From contig JACAAK010000004.1 of assembly GCA_025093985.1 (NCBI GenBank), forward strand, positions 2,542,001-2,606,000: a DNA stretch of 64,000 nt, given 5' to 3'. The translations under genes and the position numbers were made by a program. The DNA comes from Calvatia gigantea (taxonomy: Eukaryota; Basidiomycota; Agaricomycetes; Agaricales; Lycoperdaceae). Under the pieces are notes generated by a model, which was not told the origin of the DNA, searched no databases, and saw only the letters and a list, made by a program, of their open reading frames with translations. Of this stretch, positions 1 to 13,324 are shown in pieces. The first letter of the stretch is position 1, and every line of letters begins with the position of its first letter.

Positions 1-1649
<1,649 letters not shown>

Positions 1650-2686
1650 ATTATCGAACTAGTTTTGTAGCTACATAGCCAGGATACCAAGGTCAAATTC
1701 GCGAGGAAAAGACGGGAATATAAACTGAGAGTCTATGAAAAATCTGACATCGCTTATACGATAGCGGCCACTAGATATTCAATATCAGTGTCAGCCATAG
1801 GCAATGGTCATACTCAGGTGCAGGAGCCTCCTTGACGTTGAGTTTTGCATGTTTGATAGGTATTCATGGGGGCAAAACGGTGGCTTGACCAAGTGCGTCC
1901 CATCCGATCAGTGTCCCCCGAAAAATCTGCTGATAAAAGTTTTTTTTTCGACAAGAATACCTGAATATCGCCACCATGGTTAATCATAGTTTCTACATTA
2001 GATTTGGCACTCACGGTAGCGGCGAGAACACAATCTACGACGGGTATCTAAGAGGCTCGAGAGGATTAGCCTTTGATCCTGATAAGAGTCCATATCAGCG
2101 GCGGTGGTCTCATAGATTGCAATTCCAACCCCAATCAAACTACTACAGGCAGCAAGCGAGTGTTTGAAGTTGTTAATGCTTTCTTGTGGAGTGGTCACTC
2201 AGCCTGCCAGTCAGAAGGTTGACGGGGGAGGAGGGCACACAAGTGTTAGTACCTCACAGCCTGGGCGTGTACTGGGCAGATTTTATTCAATAGTTAGCAC
2301 ACTTGTAGGACCCCTCGACAGCAGGGAGAGTGCCCTCCTGTATCATTTAGTCTATTTTATCTCTGTAATCAATTCAATTTGCGCGAGGTTGTACGAGTCT
2401 GAGTGCAAGTCTGAACGGTCACGGATCAATATCGATCAATTGCCCCATATAGGAATCAGATAACCTTGTTTATGCATTTTAATCTATGTAGGATCAGGCC
2501 AAGACAATCATGCACTTCACGTTATTGAATGCAACGAGGCAGATACAAAAAGAATGTTCCCAAAGAGAAGGTGGTGTCTATACGCAAGAATGTAATATAT
2601 TGATAGAAGAAAAACTATGAATCGAAAGCGTTTGGGAGATTGACTCCCCTTTCCCACTGAATTTTGAGCACATTTCAACACACAAT
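1650..2686. other. Intergenic region between PheRS alpha and the DUF6534 gene
   Basis: The 3' ends of the two flanking genes face this stretch, so it should hold two 3' UTRs. Several short open frames occur (for example 2164-2463 on +), but none gives a recognisable domain or a convincing spliced gene. An imperfect inverted repeat pairs 2229-2238 with 2330-2339; it is too short and asymmetric to call a transposon. Confidence 0.5.
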
Positions 2687-4234
2687 TTATATCACGCGCG
2701 GTTGGTAGATATCGTCACCCTTGTACTTAACCTCGCGTTCCTCTAAGGACGCAGCGGCGGCATCAGTAACAACTTCTTGCTTGACGTGAATAGAATGAAT
2801 GCTGTGACCGTTGACTGTATCCTGACGGGATTGCTCTGTCATGCGGAAGGCAGTGGCGTTGCCCTATCAATGAGGGTTAGTACACTGGCCAGCAGGCTAC
2901 ACCACCCACTCACCTCGGACTCAACGTCCATAGTTGGTCCAGTCTTGCCCTTCAGGGTGCTGCGGGCATTCAGGGTATCCAGCAATGTCTGAATGAATAG
3001 CCTTTAGGGTACGACACATTTTTCACCAGGCCATGGACTCACATTCGTGTAGATACGGCCAATGGGGTATGCGAACATTGCGTAAAGGTAGGTTTGGCGG
3101 CGGAGCAAGAAACTGAACAAATCACACAATGCGAAAATGGAAGCAAAAAGACCAGTTTGGACAGCGCCGCGGATGAGACGGTTAATAATCGTATCGGTCT
3201 TGTGAAATCCCGTTCGTGCGTTCTTGAGAGTGTATATCAAGACGGTAGTGATTGTCACATCCGCAGCGGTTTGGAAACCAAGCCAGCAAGTAACAAAGGG
3301 TGAAAGGGGTCCAAACTTAGCAACCCTAAACGAGAGGTGAGGAACAATCTGAGCTACCAGAAGTTGGACAGCATACTCATGAAGGACGCCAGAGTAAACA
3401 CCGGCATATATACCGAAGAAAAAGCCGAGGCCGCTCAAAGCAAGAATGACACCGGTTAGGGCCTTATTCTTGGTCAAGATAAGGACACTATCGATCATCG
3501 TCATCAGTGTCACCGTAAGCCAGAGCAAAGGCTGAAAATCTCACCGGTGAGCCAAGAAAATTTGGGACAAGAATGCCGCAAGTGCCGTCGCGCAAGCTGT
3601 GAAGGGAATGGTCCAACTAACATCTTTTAAGTACCACTGTTAGTGAAAGCGGCTTTTGATGGCATAAGCTGGCTCACTGGCAAAGAATCCGGGGTTATTG
3701 AAGTTGGTAACGCTAGCAAAGGTCAATTAGTTTGGCAAAAGCTGCCCAAATTTCTTAAATACCATGTTTCCCAAGCAGCATAAACCGCGCTAGAGGATCG
3801 ATTAATGAGATGTAGAGAAAGTAAAGAGGTCACGTACACACAACTATGGATTGTATCCAGTACAAACAAGCTTCCAACAATACCACTAAGGCGACTTGGT
3901 CAGCTGCAGTGCAAAGGCCGTCAGGCCAGATCATACCGAATCCACGCAGCATCGTTGAATTCTGGAGGGTGAAGTCAGTTCGATCTGACTTCGTCTCTAA
4001 GAATGCCACTCACTCGATGCGTAATATGTAATGAACTGATAAGTCACCAACCCATAAAGGTACGTGTTGACTGAGCATGCAATGAGGTGTTAATCTAAAT
4101 GAGGGTGCCGGAGCCGCTCACAGAATATCCCAACAAGAAGGACGCCTAACAATAAGGGAATTGAGAGATGAAGCCGTATGAATGAGGCGTAAGATTTAAT
4201 CGAACTAACCGATAATTTCATCCCATACACCCAT
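2687..4234 (-). CDS. DUF6534-family multi-pass membrane protein
   Basis: An integral membrane protein of the basidiomycete DUF6534 type; no molecular function is established for the family. It starts at ATG 4234 (MGVWDEII) and is split by many introns. The second and third exons give GVLLVGIFFNTYLYGLVTYQ. The longest exon (about 3528-3004) carries several hydrophobic segments and the family's C-terminal signature IINRLIRGAVQTGLFASI followed by YPIGRIYTN. The next exon gives LLDTLNARSTLKGK, which normally closes the domain. A polar tail rich in Glu and Lys ends at the stop codon 2689-2687. About seven membrane spans are expected. No break is seen; small exon borders are my inference. Confidence 0.85.
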
Positions 4235-5443
4235 GATTAGCGGAGTTCAAAGAGAGACTGAAGGAGGTGGATGGCAGCTCGGGAAAGGGGACAGAAAGAG
4301 GAGGATGGGGTAGAGAGTAGTTTGCAGCCCGCTATAAGAACGGAGAGTCGTCCGAGTACGGCATAGCCTATCCTGCAGGGCTGAATGACTTGTGATTCCG
4401 GTGCTTCTGTATTCGAGAGGGCTTCCATCTGGACCTATAGACTTAGCTGTGTGTCATGAAACCTTCAAAGTTTTCGGTGGCTCACTCTTGCCATGTAACC
4501 TCGACACTATCCGCCATCTACGCCTTTCTCGCTGGAGGAGGGCGGAACAGGGAGTCACGTCCAGTTGCTCCCTCTCGGCAGAGCTACGTTGCCAACGCAA
4601 AAACGGCAGCCAGTTACCGCAGTGGAGCGCAGACTACAGGACGACCCTCGAATTTTTTTCTGACACGATGTATTCCCCACGTAATTGGTCCTGTATGGGA
4701 CAAGCCACAATTCTCCAAAGCCTTCGCCATGATCGTTTCGTGATACGAAGACAGCGTATCGGTCCCTGGCCATCAATTCTAACGTCCACGGCTCCAGGGT
4801 CAGAAATTCCATTCGCACCCACGTTACTGGAACTCGACATCCCTGTGGTAGGGGATTACTGTATTGATTCCAGAACTCAATTGTTTCACCTGTACTCGAG
4901 GACCGCCGACGGGCCTTGGGTCGCTTTCGGAAGTCTCCTGAGTTGCCAGTTCCTTCTGAGTCTGACCTACGGCCTCGCCGCATTGTTTGAAGTGCGAACG
5001 TCGTTGTAGCGCTGTATACAAGACACAGACACCTATCACCCTCTGCTTGTGCGGGTCAGTGTAATGAAGAGGGCAGATGACTGACAACCCACGGTCAGGG
5101 AATGCTGTTAAAAAGAGGCTAAGCCCCAGGCCTCAGGGATGATCAGAACATCAACAGTATACTTAATAATAAGTATCCAAGGTCTCTTCGAGCCACTTCC
5201 ATTAAGGCATTGGTGGCTGGCCTGCAGCACCATCGCAATCGAAATGTTGCATTCTTCATTCGCCTTCCGTGCGCGTGGTCAAAAGCCACGAGTCAATTGT
5301 GAATGATAACATAAGGATAGGTTCGGGTGAAGGTTCAGTGAAACACCGCCCGAAGCCATTACAGTAGTTGAACAAACATCAAACCAGCGGGTATGTAATA
5401 ATCTCGTAAATCTTCAAAATCAACCGCCTCCCCTGAGCTACAT
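4235..5443. other. Intergenic region upstream of the DUF6534 gene
   Basis: About 1.2 kb with overlapping open frames on both strands, the longest being 4392-5009 (+, 205 codons) and 4555-4983 (-, 142 codons). They overlap in opposite frames, have no recognisable domain, and neither has splice partners that extend it. A small AT-rich inverted repeat sits near 5159-5176. I call no gene here, though a lineage-specific one cannot be excluded. Confidence 0.4.
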
Positions 5444-6079
5444 TCAGTTGAAACTCACAAACTTTAATCCCAGTTGGTTGTCATCAGGAGCACCTTCGAT
5501 CTCCCTAAATCCAATGCGCTTGTAAAACTTCCCAGCCTCGCTGTTGCGAGGGTCGGTACCCAACCAAACCCCGTCCAACCCTTTCTCCATCAAAAACTCC
5601 ACCGCCGTTGCAATCAATTTTCTTCCCCACCCCTTCTTTTGATGCTTATCCAGAATGTTGATATGCATATGTGCCGGCGAAAATGCAATATTGCAATCAA
5701 AAGCCTTGAAGACAGTGGGATTTTTATATCGCCCAAGATACGACTTATCTGCCGGCTTGATATCGGGTTTATCATAGGGAGAACCGTAGAGGTAGCGGAT
5801 GGCGTGAACCGGGAACCAGTTCTGGAGGACATCCTGCTCGTACGCCCGGGTATCGTAAGAGCCGACTACGTAACCAACAACCTCCTTAGTATCCTCCTCT
5901 TCCAATACGAATGCCCAAGTTGCTTTGCGTGTTAAGTATGGAACGGCGTAGGTGAGGCCGGGGAGTTCAGGAAAATCGTGAAGGCCAACGGCTGATTTAC
6001 CAGCGTCAGCAGTGTGGAGGCAAACGCGGAACAGGGCGTCAGTATCGGCTTCTGTGGCTTTCCGGATCGCCAAAGACAT
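5444..6079 (-). CDS. GNAT-family N-acetyltransferase
   Basis: A single-exon protein of 211 residues that forms a complete GCN5-related N-acetyltransferase fold. The N-terminal strand IRKATEADTDALFRVC is typical. The acetyl-CoA binding motif A appears as HQKKGWGRKLIATAVEFL at about residues 144-161, followed by the C-terminal segment NSEAGKFYKRIGFREIEG. The spacing between the first strand and motif A is long, as in stand-alone proteins resembling the C-terminal acetyltransferase-like domain of O-GlcNAcases. The acceptor substrate cannot be read from the sequence. The start is the first ATG of the frame and the length is normal. Location is probably cytosolic because no signal peptide or membrane span is visible. 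Confidence 0.88.
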   Translation of the reverse strand: MSLAIRKATEADTDALFRVCLHTADAGKSAVGLHDFPELPGLTYAVPYLTRKATWAFVLEEEDTKEVVGYVVGSYDTRAYEQDVLQNWFPVHAIRYLYGSPYDKPDIKPADKSYLGRYKNPTVFKAFDCNIAFSPAHMHINILDKHQKKGWGRKLIATAVEFLMEKGLDGVWLGTDPRNSEAGKFYKRIGFREIEGAPDDNQLGLKFVSFN

Positions 6080-6386
6080 CGTTCTTTGGACTCGTTGCGT
6101 GAGCGTACTGTGCTGAGCTGACTTATTATCTCTGAACGTCTGGAAATTTTTCGGATTATTTCCCGATCACACCTTGCTTGATCTTGAGCTCCGGGCATAA
6201 ATATTTAGATCAGGGGAATGAGGATCGTATCCATTTGGTGTATAATCGTAGTAATACATTAGGAAAGTATATCGAGTACGCCAGCTCAAGTTAGCAAAGA
6301 TGGCAAAAGAAGAAAAGAAAAAGAGAGAAAAAACCCGATGGAAATCAAGAGTTCAAGTTATATGGGACCAACCAAAAATAATCAAC

Positions 6387-8006
6387 TTATAAGAACCCTG
6401 CATTACTCAAGGCCCTCCGCAACTGCTCCTCACGTGATAAAGCTGGAGCTTGAGCAACGCCGGAAACGTGCTGAGGGTCGCCCGAACTTGATGTCGGCGG
6501 AGACGTCGCGGCTTGCGCATCTCGGACTTGTCTAGCTTCTCCCTCCTCTGCCCTAATGGCAACTCGAGTACTCTCATCGTCCTCCTGATTACGACGCCCA
6601 CCAAAGCCGAAACCTTGCCGGAACAAGTCACCCCGTGACCCCGCCCGTATCCCAAACACCTGCTCAATCCGAGAGACCATCGGGACATTACGATCTGTGC
6701 TGGATTGTGCGGCAGTAGTTGATTCCCTCTGTGATGCCAGGATACCACGTTCCCACCGCTTTACCCTCCAGAAACCAAGGACTGATGTCAGTAAGATAAA
6801 CCAACCTTTTCAGCGGATTAATAAGCGGATTAATAGGTGCTTGCTATGGAAGAGTTGGCCATTACTCACCGACAGTCATCAAGAAAAACGAAAGCCACTC
6901 CGTCGTAGCATCAGCTACGAAAGAACCAGCTTGATCGTCGGGCATAGGCCCTGTTCCAAGCGATGACGTCGCATTTAGCATCCCAGCATGTTCGTTATAC
7001 CATGCGTCGGCTTCAGCTCCGGTAGCGAACGTCGGTCGGGTCGGGTCACGGAAACCATCCCAATCCCCTCCTTCCCCTTCCATCCTTCCCCGCAAAGCGA
7101 AACCATATTGAATGAGTGTGATGCCAAGACCAGCACGGGATCCGAGCCGCGCAGCATGGGTAGTATGAAGCAAGTAAGTGAGCAGAAAGCCGACAAATTG
7201 GAATGAGACGGAGACGAGCATGTTCCATAAGAACGAAAAGACCGAGCCTGTTGGTAGCGAATCGATGATCATCTCACCAGCGGAGTCAGGAGAGAATGGT
7301 GCATGAACGGTAGTCTCCCAATAAGGAGGTACGGCATCAGCCTGAGCGCTGGCATATGATGGAGGAGCGTCGCCTCCCGCATCTTCTGGGACGAGATAGG
7401 TATTATCACCTATGAAATTGTAATCAAATACAAAGTCCAGGATTAAATGTAAAGGTACCAACCATCCTGAATTCGTGCGGGCGCAGTGGGTTTTGCCGTT
7501 ACATTGGCAAAAACACCATCATTTGATGTTCCACTGCCAACAGGTCCTGATGGTCTTTGAGTCCCGAGGCCTATTCTCTCGGCCACAGTGGGAGGAAGCA
7601 CAGCAGCTGCAGTGCGTTGGAACCAATTCCGACGAGGAGCCTGAGCAGAATCAAAAGAAGGGACAAGGCCGTTTGAGTTGCCGTAGTCATTAGGGAGAGC
7701 AGCCGCAGATGGTTGAGGTGGGGAGCCAGGGGGAGGCCGGTCGTAATCGACACTTTCAAAGTCGTACGTTCCCGGACTACGTGGTATTGTTGGATGAGGA
7801 TGTGATGACTGTGGTATCGGAGGTATTGTTGATTCTCTAGTGTTGTTGGGAGCTGAGTGTGAGTTCAAGGGTTGGGTTTCTGAGGCCTCCTGCTCGTCGT
7901 CTTCGTTTTCTGAGTAATCAAAGGCCGCAGCCATCTCCTCTTCCTGATCACGCTGTGTTCGGCTGTTAGTCCGAGGGTTGGGAAGGGGTGTGTAGCCATG
8001 GGGCAT
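6387..8006 (-). CDS. BSD2: Bsd2/Ndfip-type adaptor of the Rsp5/Nedd4 ubiquitin ligase (metal homeostasis)
   Basis: Members of this family sit in Golgi/endosome membranes and recruit Rsp5-type ligases to cargo such as metal transporters. Three exons are joined: about 8006-7477, about 7428-6866, and about 6807-6387. The N-terminal half is polar and Pro/Ser/Glu rich. Two ligase-binding PY-like motifs lie close together in exon 2 (PPSY, PPYW). The family core follows: membrane segment SVFSFLWNMLVSVSFQFVGF, then LGITLIQYGFALRGRMEG, then TTEWLSFFLMTVGWFILL, which spans the last intron. A charged tail ends at the stop near 6387. The first intron starts with the weaker donor GTTGGT; using it keeps the frame. 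The adaptor role is known for the family; cargo is not knowable here. Confidence 0.88.
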
Positions 8007-8651
8007 TCTTTAGAGGCCACTGGTAGGTTGTTAGAGTACAGAACGGATAAAGAGTGGAAAGGGACTTGGATCGATGCAGGCAAGTTGCAAACTTGGAGAC
8101 TTGTGTGACACGTGCAGTCACCACTCAGGGCGGTGCCTCTCACCCAAAATTGCTTTGCGCAGTGCGTCGAACCTACTGTATTTGGTCACATTTGGCTTAC
8201 AGCCACAGGTGTTCGCCGCCGCAGCAATACACACAACCCGGCTCAGGAACTTCCCATCGCAAAGACGATCGATAGTTCGAGAACAAGCTACTATGTAAAG
8301 TGTAAAGTGACTGTACCATCATAAGTATTTATCTAGCCCATGCTACTGCTGCTGCGTTAACACAGGCGGAATAAACCCCAAGGCAAATTAGTTCAGGACG
8401 GTAGAATTACCGTAGCCGATCATTCCTCAGCCAATCTACATAAACCGCTCGCAAGTGATACCACCTGTAACAATCACACAGGGCACCAAATCAAACAGAC
8501 GGGATCGTGTATGTAACCGTCGAAATTGAATTTGGAACATTCGGTATAAGTATGTGCAAATGCGAGACAGAGGACAACTATAAGGGTAATTAGACCGCTT
8601 TCGGGATCCAGCACGTCATGTGTGTTTAGCTCACCAACGGGTCGATGATCA
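8007..8651. other. Intergenic region upstream of the Bsd2-like gene
   Basis: About 640 bases holding the promoter and 5' UTR of the Bsd2-like gene and the 3' flank of the small unknown gene at 8652-9227. Overlapping short frames at 8054-8324 (+) are not convincing. No repeats or RNA genes are seen. Confidence 0.5.
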
Positions 8652-9227
8652 TCAGCGAACGTTCAGATAGGGGCGGTGCGCATTCCGAACAAGTTTTGTT
8701 ACTCGCTGGCAACTTTCCATACGATCTTCCATCATCTTTTCAAAAAGTTGTAGAATGCGCTCCTTGGCGTCCTGATCGTGCTGGTCCCTCGAGCCCAACG
8801 GTTTAGAAGACAGCCGTCTCGGTTTGGCAATTCCGTCCAATCTCAGTTTGAAACCCCTCTTACGCCGCATCCAGCGGGAGGGGGGTTGCGCTGCGCGTAG
8901 AGATTTGAGCCCACCGAAGCTGTCTGTATCAGAAATAATAGTTGAGGATGTTGGCGAAGAGGAAGAGGACTCTGGCGGGGAGGGGATTGAATTCTCCTCT
9001 GAAATGTCAGGGTCAGGATTCGAAGGAGTGATGGCGGGTGGTTGTTCGAAAGCCTCCTCGAGAACGGCACGTGTGCGATAAACCCACATGCGCTCATGTT
9101 GATAAAAGGCAACGAGGGAGTCGAGGAGATTCATGGTGGACTTGAGGGGGTATTCGGCATCATGCGGTGGTAGTTGTTGGTCGTTTGGAGAAAATGGTGG
9201 TGTAGGTATTGAGTGGACTTGGGACAT
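8652..9227 (-). CDS. Uncharacterised 191-residue protein
   Basis: I do not recognise this protein. It is an uninterrupted 191-codon frame with basidiomycete-like codon use. It has three parts: a Pro-rich N terminus (TPPFSPNDQQLPPHD) leading to a predicted helix LLDSLVAFYQHERMW; a low-complexity Ser/Pro linker (about residues 75-100); and a basic, helical C-terminal part including WMRRKRGFKLRLDGIAK and ERILQLFEKMMEDRMESC. It has no signal peptide or membrane span. It diverges from EMC10 across about 400 bases of shared promoter, which supports transcription. The strong helix propensity of the C terminus suggests a protein-protein or nucleic-acid contact surface, but that is inference. Confidence 0.6.
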   Translation of the reverse strand: MSQVHSIPTPPFSPNDQQLPPHDAEYPLKSTMNLLDSLVAFYQHERMWVYRTRAVLEEAFEQPPAITPSNPDPDISEENSIPSPPESSSSSPTSSTIISDTDSFGGLKSLRAAQPPSRWMRRKRGFKLRLDGIAKPRRLSSKPLGSRDQHDQDAKERILQLFEKMMEDRMESCQRVTKLVRNAHRPYLNVR

Positions 9228-9627
9228 GACTGGTGGGAAGGGTGGGAAGGGGGTGGAAGTGGAAACGGTTGCAAGGGCGCATCGGCTGATAAGTTATATA
9301 TGACGAAGTGGCCAGGCCTCGACCCGACATGTAGTGAATCTGGAAAATATGAGGATCGCGGTGACAGGTCTCTTGCGAGCATCTCGGCCCAAATTGGCAT
9401 CCAATCAGGTCTAGATGCTCTATCTTTAGACCTAGCCCAATCACAGCCCTCTGCTCCCATCACACACTTCCTCCCATTGGTCTGGTCCCTGTCACGTCAC
9501 CCCCACCTGATTGGTCCCATGTCCATACGCCCCTTCCATTGGTCGGCCCCACCTCCACTCCGGTCACAGCCAATCCTGTTTCGCGACGCCAGGTCAGCGA
9601 CCCCCTTTGCTCCAATTAATCATCCAG
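9228..9627. promoter_or_regulatory. Divergent promoter with a cluster of CCAAT boxes and a TGACGTGA element
   Basis: This 400-base spacer separates the start codons of the small unknown gene (-) and EMC10 (+). Between 9393 and 9616 the pentamer CCAAT or its complement ATTGG occurs eight times, at 9393, 9401, 9437, 9476, 9510, 9538, 9570 and 9612. The octamer TCACGTCA at 9492-9499 reads TGACGTGA on the minus strand and resembles CRE and unfolded-protein-response elements. CCAAT boxes are bound by the HAP/NF-Y complex in fungi. The motifs are read directly; their use is inferred. Confidence 0.55.
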
Positions 9628-10537
9628 ATGAAATTATTCACCGCCCTGTCCATTGCTCTCTCTGCTCTACAGATTGCTGTTGCCGAGCCCTCAACGTCCT
9701 CAACTCATAGGCTTTACCACCGCGCTCACCATACCACGCTTCGCAACCTTCCCTTTGCTGAACTTGGGACAATCCTCGTTTCAACCGATGGTTCCGCTTC
9801 CTTTGAGCCTTCTTCCTCCTTGCCAGAACACCTTTCTGCCTTTTCACGTTCCATCACGGGGCTGGATGACTCTCCGGAAAGTCTCTACTATCAACTCGCG
9901 TTGGAGCAAGAGGGCGTAGACCAGTCACTCTGGGACTTTTCATCTGTCAAAGCCGTATGTAACGCTAGCTCTGCTTACTCCTTGGTTCTGTCCACTGATC
10001 AAATACCTACGCACAAAGTGCCATCTATCGCAGGTGACATCACAGATGATCATCCTTCACACTCACAACGCTAAGCCCTTCGCCATCGACTTCTTTGTAT
10101 CCCCCATCCCCTCCGACGGCTCCTGTCCCAAAATAAAATCGAGATCCACTCAAAAGGTGGCGTCCATATCGCCATTTACCACTTTCGGAGAAAACCTCCG
10201 AGGGTTCAATACAACCGTTCTACTGAAACCAACACACACACCACCTCTGTATGAAATCACCCATCCCTTTGATGATATTGTCAACCTGCTCATATACCCC
10301 CTTTCTTTTAGACCCGAGCTTCGCAAGCCGCCGCCAGTGACACCTGCTGGACAACCTATTCAACCTGTTCCAGAGAAGTCTTTCATTCAAAAGTATTGGT
10401 TGTATATCGCCACCATCTTTGTGGTCCTTAGTACGTACCTCCCAAAACGATGTTTATCGGAATCTAATATCACCTTTTCTGGTTTAGTGCTTGTGGGTGG
10501 CGAAGAGGGTGGACCAAAGAGGCAAGCTCAAGCTTGA
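9628..10537 (+). CDS. EMC10: ER membrane protein complex subunit 10
   Basis: A subunit of the EMC insertase, which helps place transmembrane segments in the ER membrane. Exon 1 encodes a cleavable signal peptide (MKLFTALSIALSALQIAVA) and the start of the lumenal domain. Splicing to CHLSQVTSQMIILHTHN restores frame in phase 0. The lumenal part continues through AKPFAIDFFVSPIPSDGSC and FNTTVLLKPTHTPPLPELRK. A Pro-rich hinge leads to one membrane anchor, SFIQKYWLYIATIFVVLMLV, and a short Gly-rich tail. Four exons are needed. Length and order match fungal EMC10. The stop is TGA 10535-10537. It lies tail to tail with PheRS beta, about 210 bases away. Confidence 0.9.
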
Positions 10538-10748
10538 CTGTATTCTCAGCCAGGCCAGCGCCATCCCTTTGCGTATCTCAGATCGTTCCCGTTGGACCAA
10601 CAGTTGATGACCCGAAGTTGGAGTTGCTCTCAGTTTTTCACTAGGACACTTCAACTGTGGTATATTCCGCGCAATATTGCAAAATTACAGACCACAGTTA
10701 CGAGTATTACTTTAGACGCTAACTTTCTCTGTTATACCCATTTCTAAT

Positions 10749-13141
10749 CTATTCATCATTCGTCCAGACCCTGTGCATCTGCTTCTTGAAAGGCTCCAGA
10801 GTGAACTCCAGCGCGGAACAAGGGAACCCAATTTCGAATTTCTCTAGAACAGTTGGATGCAGGATGCCCAGCACTCCGATCGGGGTATCTTTTGTAATAT
10901 GCATTGCACTTTGGTTTTTCTGCCCGAACGCCGAAAATTTGCCTCGCTTGTCTGGTGAGGGCCTGTAATAAATCGTCGCCGCACGTCCAGGGAAGAAAAT
11001 AGGGTCTAGAGTATTTTCAGTCCCGATTGGAACCTCGTCGTTCAGTCAAACGTCATGGATTTGAACGTCAGAACGTACCGCTCGACTCCTTAATGTAATA
11101 ACCGACCTCTGCTTTGTTATCGGTGCTCAAAATATGTGGCACTTCAAGCATCTTCATCGCACGGTCTAGAAGACCGTGGACGACCTCGAACCCGGCAGTC
11201 TTGTTACACCACACCCCTGCTGCATGCCGCTCATTTCTTGCTTGGCGTTCCCTTTGGGTATCCTTGAAAGCTACATCAGACGTCTCAAAGATTCTGATAG
11301 GAAGCGCATGTGAACGGTTCTCGCGAATGGTTTTCAAGAGACCCGGGATCAGCGTTGTGCGGACAACTTGAAACTCGAGTGTTTTTGGATTTGCGATCTT
11401 GATGGCTGTGTTGTTGTCATCCTTGTAATTGAGCCATTCGAAGTTTTCCTCGTGCGAACACTGTACACCCTCGAGGTTATCATATGCAATGCTTAGAGGA
11501 AGAAAAACAATCATACGAGGATAAAAGGCAGAACTTCCACCCAACCCGCCAATGCCCATTCCCGGCGGACGATATCAGAAAGTTTGTTAACAGCTAGTGG
11601 TTGAGCGACGGTGCTAGTTGCCGGGAATACATCTGGGAGGTTGTTGAACCCGAATGCGACGGCAGCATCTTCCATGAGGTCACATTCGTGCAGAATATCC
11701 GGTCGTGTGGCAGGAATATTTACGATTATCTCATCAGGGTTACTGGGTGAAAGCGCGGTGCGATGGCCCATCTTTTGAAGCAGCAGAGATGCCTCCTGAG
11801 CGGTAAGATTGAGTTTCGTGCAGGAATTGATGTACGAGGCATGTGCAACGGTTTGGCGCTCAGAGATACCGGGTGTGATGCGAGTTTGGCCATCAGGGTA
11901 GACGATTTTAACAGGCTCGATCCTAGAAATCAGATTTCAGATGGTGCATATGGTTTTGTGGTGTGCTTCCATACGTGAATGGCTCCTCGCAATACTCGGA
12001 GAACATGGTGGCCACGATATTGACAACAATGTTGAGCTTTGTCTGATCGGTCGCTGTTACATCAACGAAAACATTTCTGGTGTTCAGTGTAATTTTGCTG
12101 TGTTCTGAGTTGATGATAGGCGGCATGGAAAGAACGTGGTCCTCCGCGTCGTAAATAATGGGATATACTGGTGAATCGCGGATGATGGGCAGATATCTAG
12201 CCAGATGCTTCTCAGACTGGAATGGAGTTCTTAGTTCAGCAAGAGAACTCAAAAAGCCAGTACATACCTCGTAAATAGTCATTAATTCTTCCGCCGTGTA
12301 TGCTTTATCCTTGTTAAGAGGAGTGAATTTGATATTCTTGGGTGGTCTTGCTTCATATCGGAAAGGGGGGGTCAAGGTATCGAGATCATGGGTTCCAATG
12401 GCTACCAGCTGTCTCCTTCTACAGATGTTCTGGTGCAGTTTATCCTGAAGGTCGATGAAGGAGGCATAGGAACGGGGAGTGAATTTGATGTTGCGTAAGA
12501 TCGCACCGGCGAAGAAAGGCCTAATTTTGGCTGTCTAGGGGGGGGGACGGAGTCAAGGAGGATATGGAAACCAGCGTTGTACAACGCACATCCGGGTGAA
12601 CAGAGGCGGCGAGAAGGTTGGATTCTCCTCCAGGAGGGTACACGAATCTATATTGAGGCGCTGACGCTTTGCGCAAGAAGACGCCGAGTGCGCGGGCAAT
12701 GCCTTCGATGCAAAGGAGATCATATCTATCAAGGAGAAGGTCAATCGCCATTCTTCACCGCCAGAAATGTATCTAACCTATTTGCGGGCGTTTCTATCTT
12801 GAGTTGCTATGGTGGGGAGAACGACCAGTGAGTCTCCAACACCAAAGATAGGTATACGCCCTCAACGTACTGGAGGTTCTGCTGGTAGTCCTTTCTTGGT
12901 AGCTTCCTCGACTTCCTCTGTGGTCTATTGTGACAAATAAAATCCGGGGTAATACCCTCCTTGCATATGGCCACGTACATCTTCGTCGATCTCAAGGCCA
13001 TAGTCGAAACACAGGTTGTCAAATTCCTCAGTCGCTGTTATGATTCCTTAGATCAGATTCAATGGGTTGACGATAATACACACTGTATTCCTGTCCAAGC
13101 CTCTCCCAAAGCTCAGCCTTGTCCACGGCTACTGTTGGCAT
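10749..13141 (-). CDS. FRS1: Cytosolic phenylalanyl-tRNA synthetase beta subunit
   Basis: The beta chain of cytosolic PheRS, needed for tRNA binding and editing. It starts at ATG 13141 ([19 protein letters not shown]) and splices to [18 protein letters not shown] and then to the family signature [20 protein letters not shown]. The next block, [20 protein letters not shown], precedes the B3/B4 segment, which includes [20 protein letters not shown]. The catalytic-like module has [20 protein letters not shown] and ETSDVAFKD. The C terminus [20 protein letters not shown] followed by LEFTLEPF is typical, and the stop is at 10751-10749. About ten short introns are present. It diverges from DPH6 across 183 bases. 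No lesion is seen. Its partner, the alpha subunit, is in the same window. Confidence 0.93.
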
Positions 13142-13324
13142 TTTTATAGAAATGAAGTGAGTATAACTCGCGTCTACAGTTAGTATTGTCAAGCCAAGGT
13201 CGGTTGACGATAGGATCGAGTCAAATCAGGTCAGGGACTTCTGCCACCGTGGCAATTTTATCCGATAAGATCACAACTAACAAGATCAGCCGATTCACTT
13301 TCGACCCTGCTGAACCGTGTCATC
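13142..13324. promoter_or_regulatory. Short divergent promoter between PheRS beta and DPH6
   Basis: Only 183 bases separate the two start codons, so both 5' UTRs and both core promoters must fit here. Both genes serve cytosolic translation (Phe-tRNA charging and eEF2 diphthamide synthesis). No motif stands out strongly. Confidence 0.5.

Noticed and set aside
2229..2339. Imperfect inverted repeat that could mark a small inverted-repeat transposon.
   Set aside because: Arms of 10 and 8 bases with unequal spacing, no target-site duplication and no second copy seen.
4392..5009. 205-codon plus-strand frame as a gene.
   Set aside because: A 142-codon frame overlaps it on the minus strand, composition is irregular and no family motif is visible.
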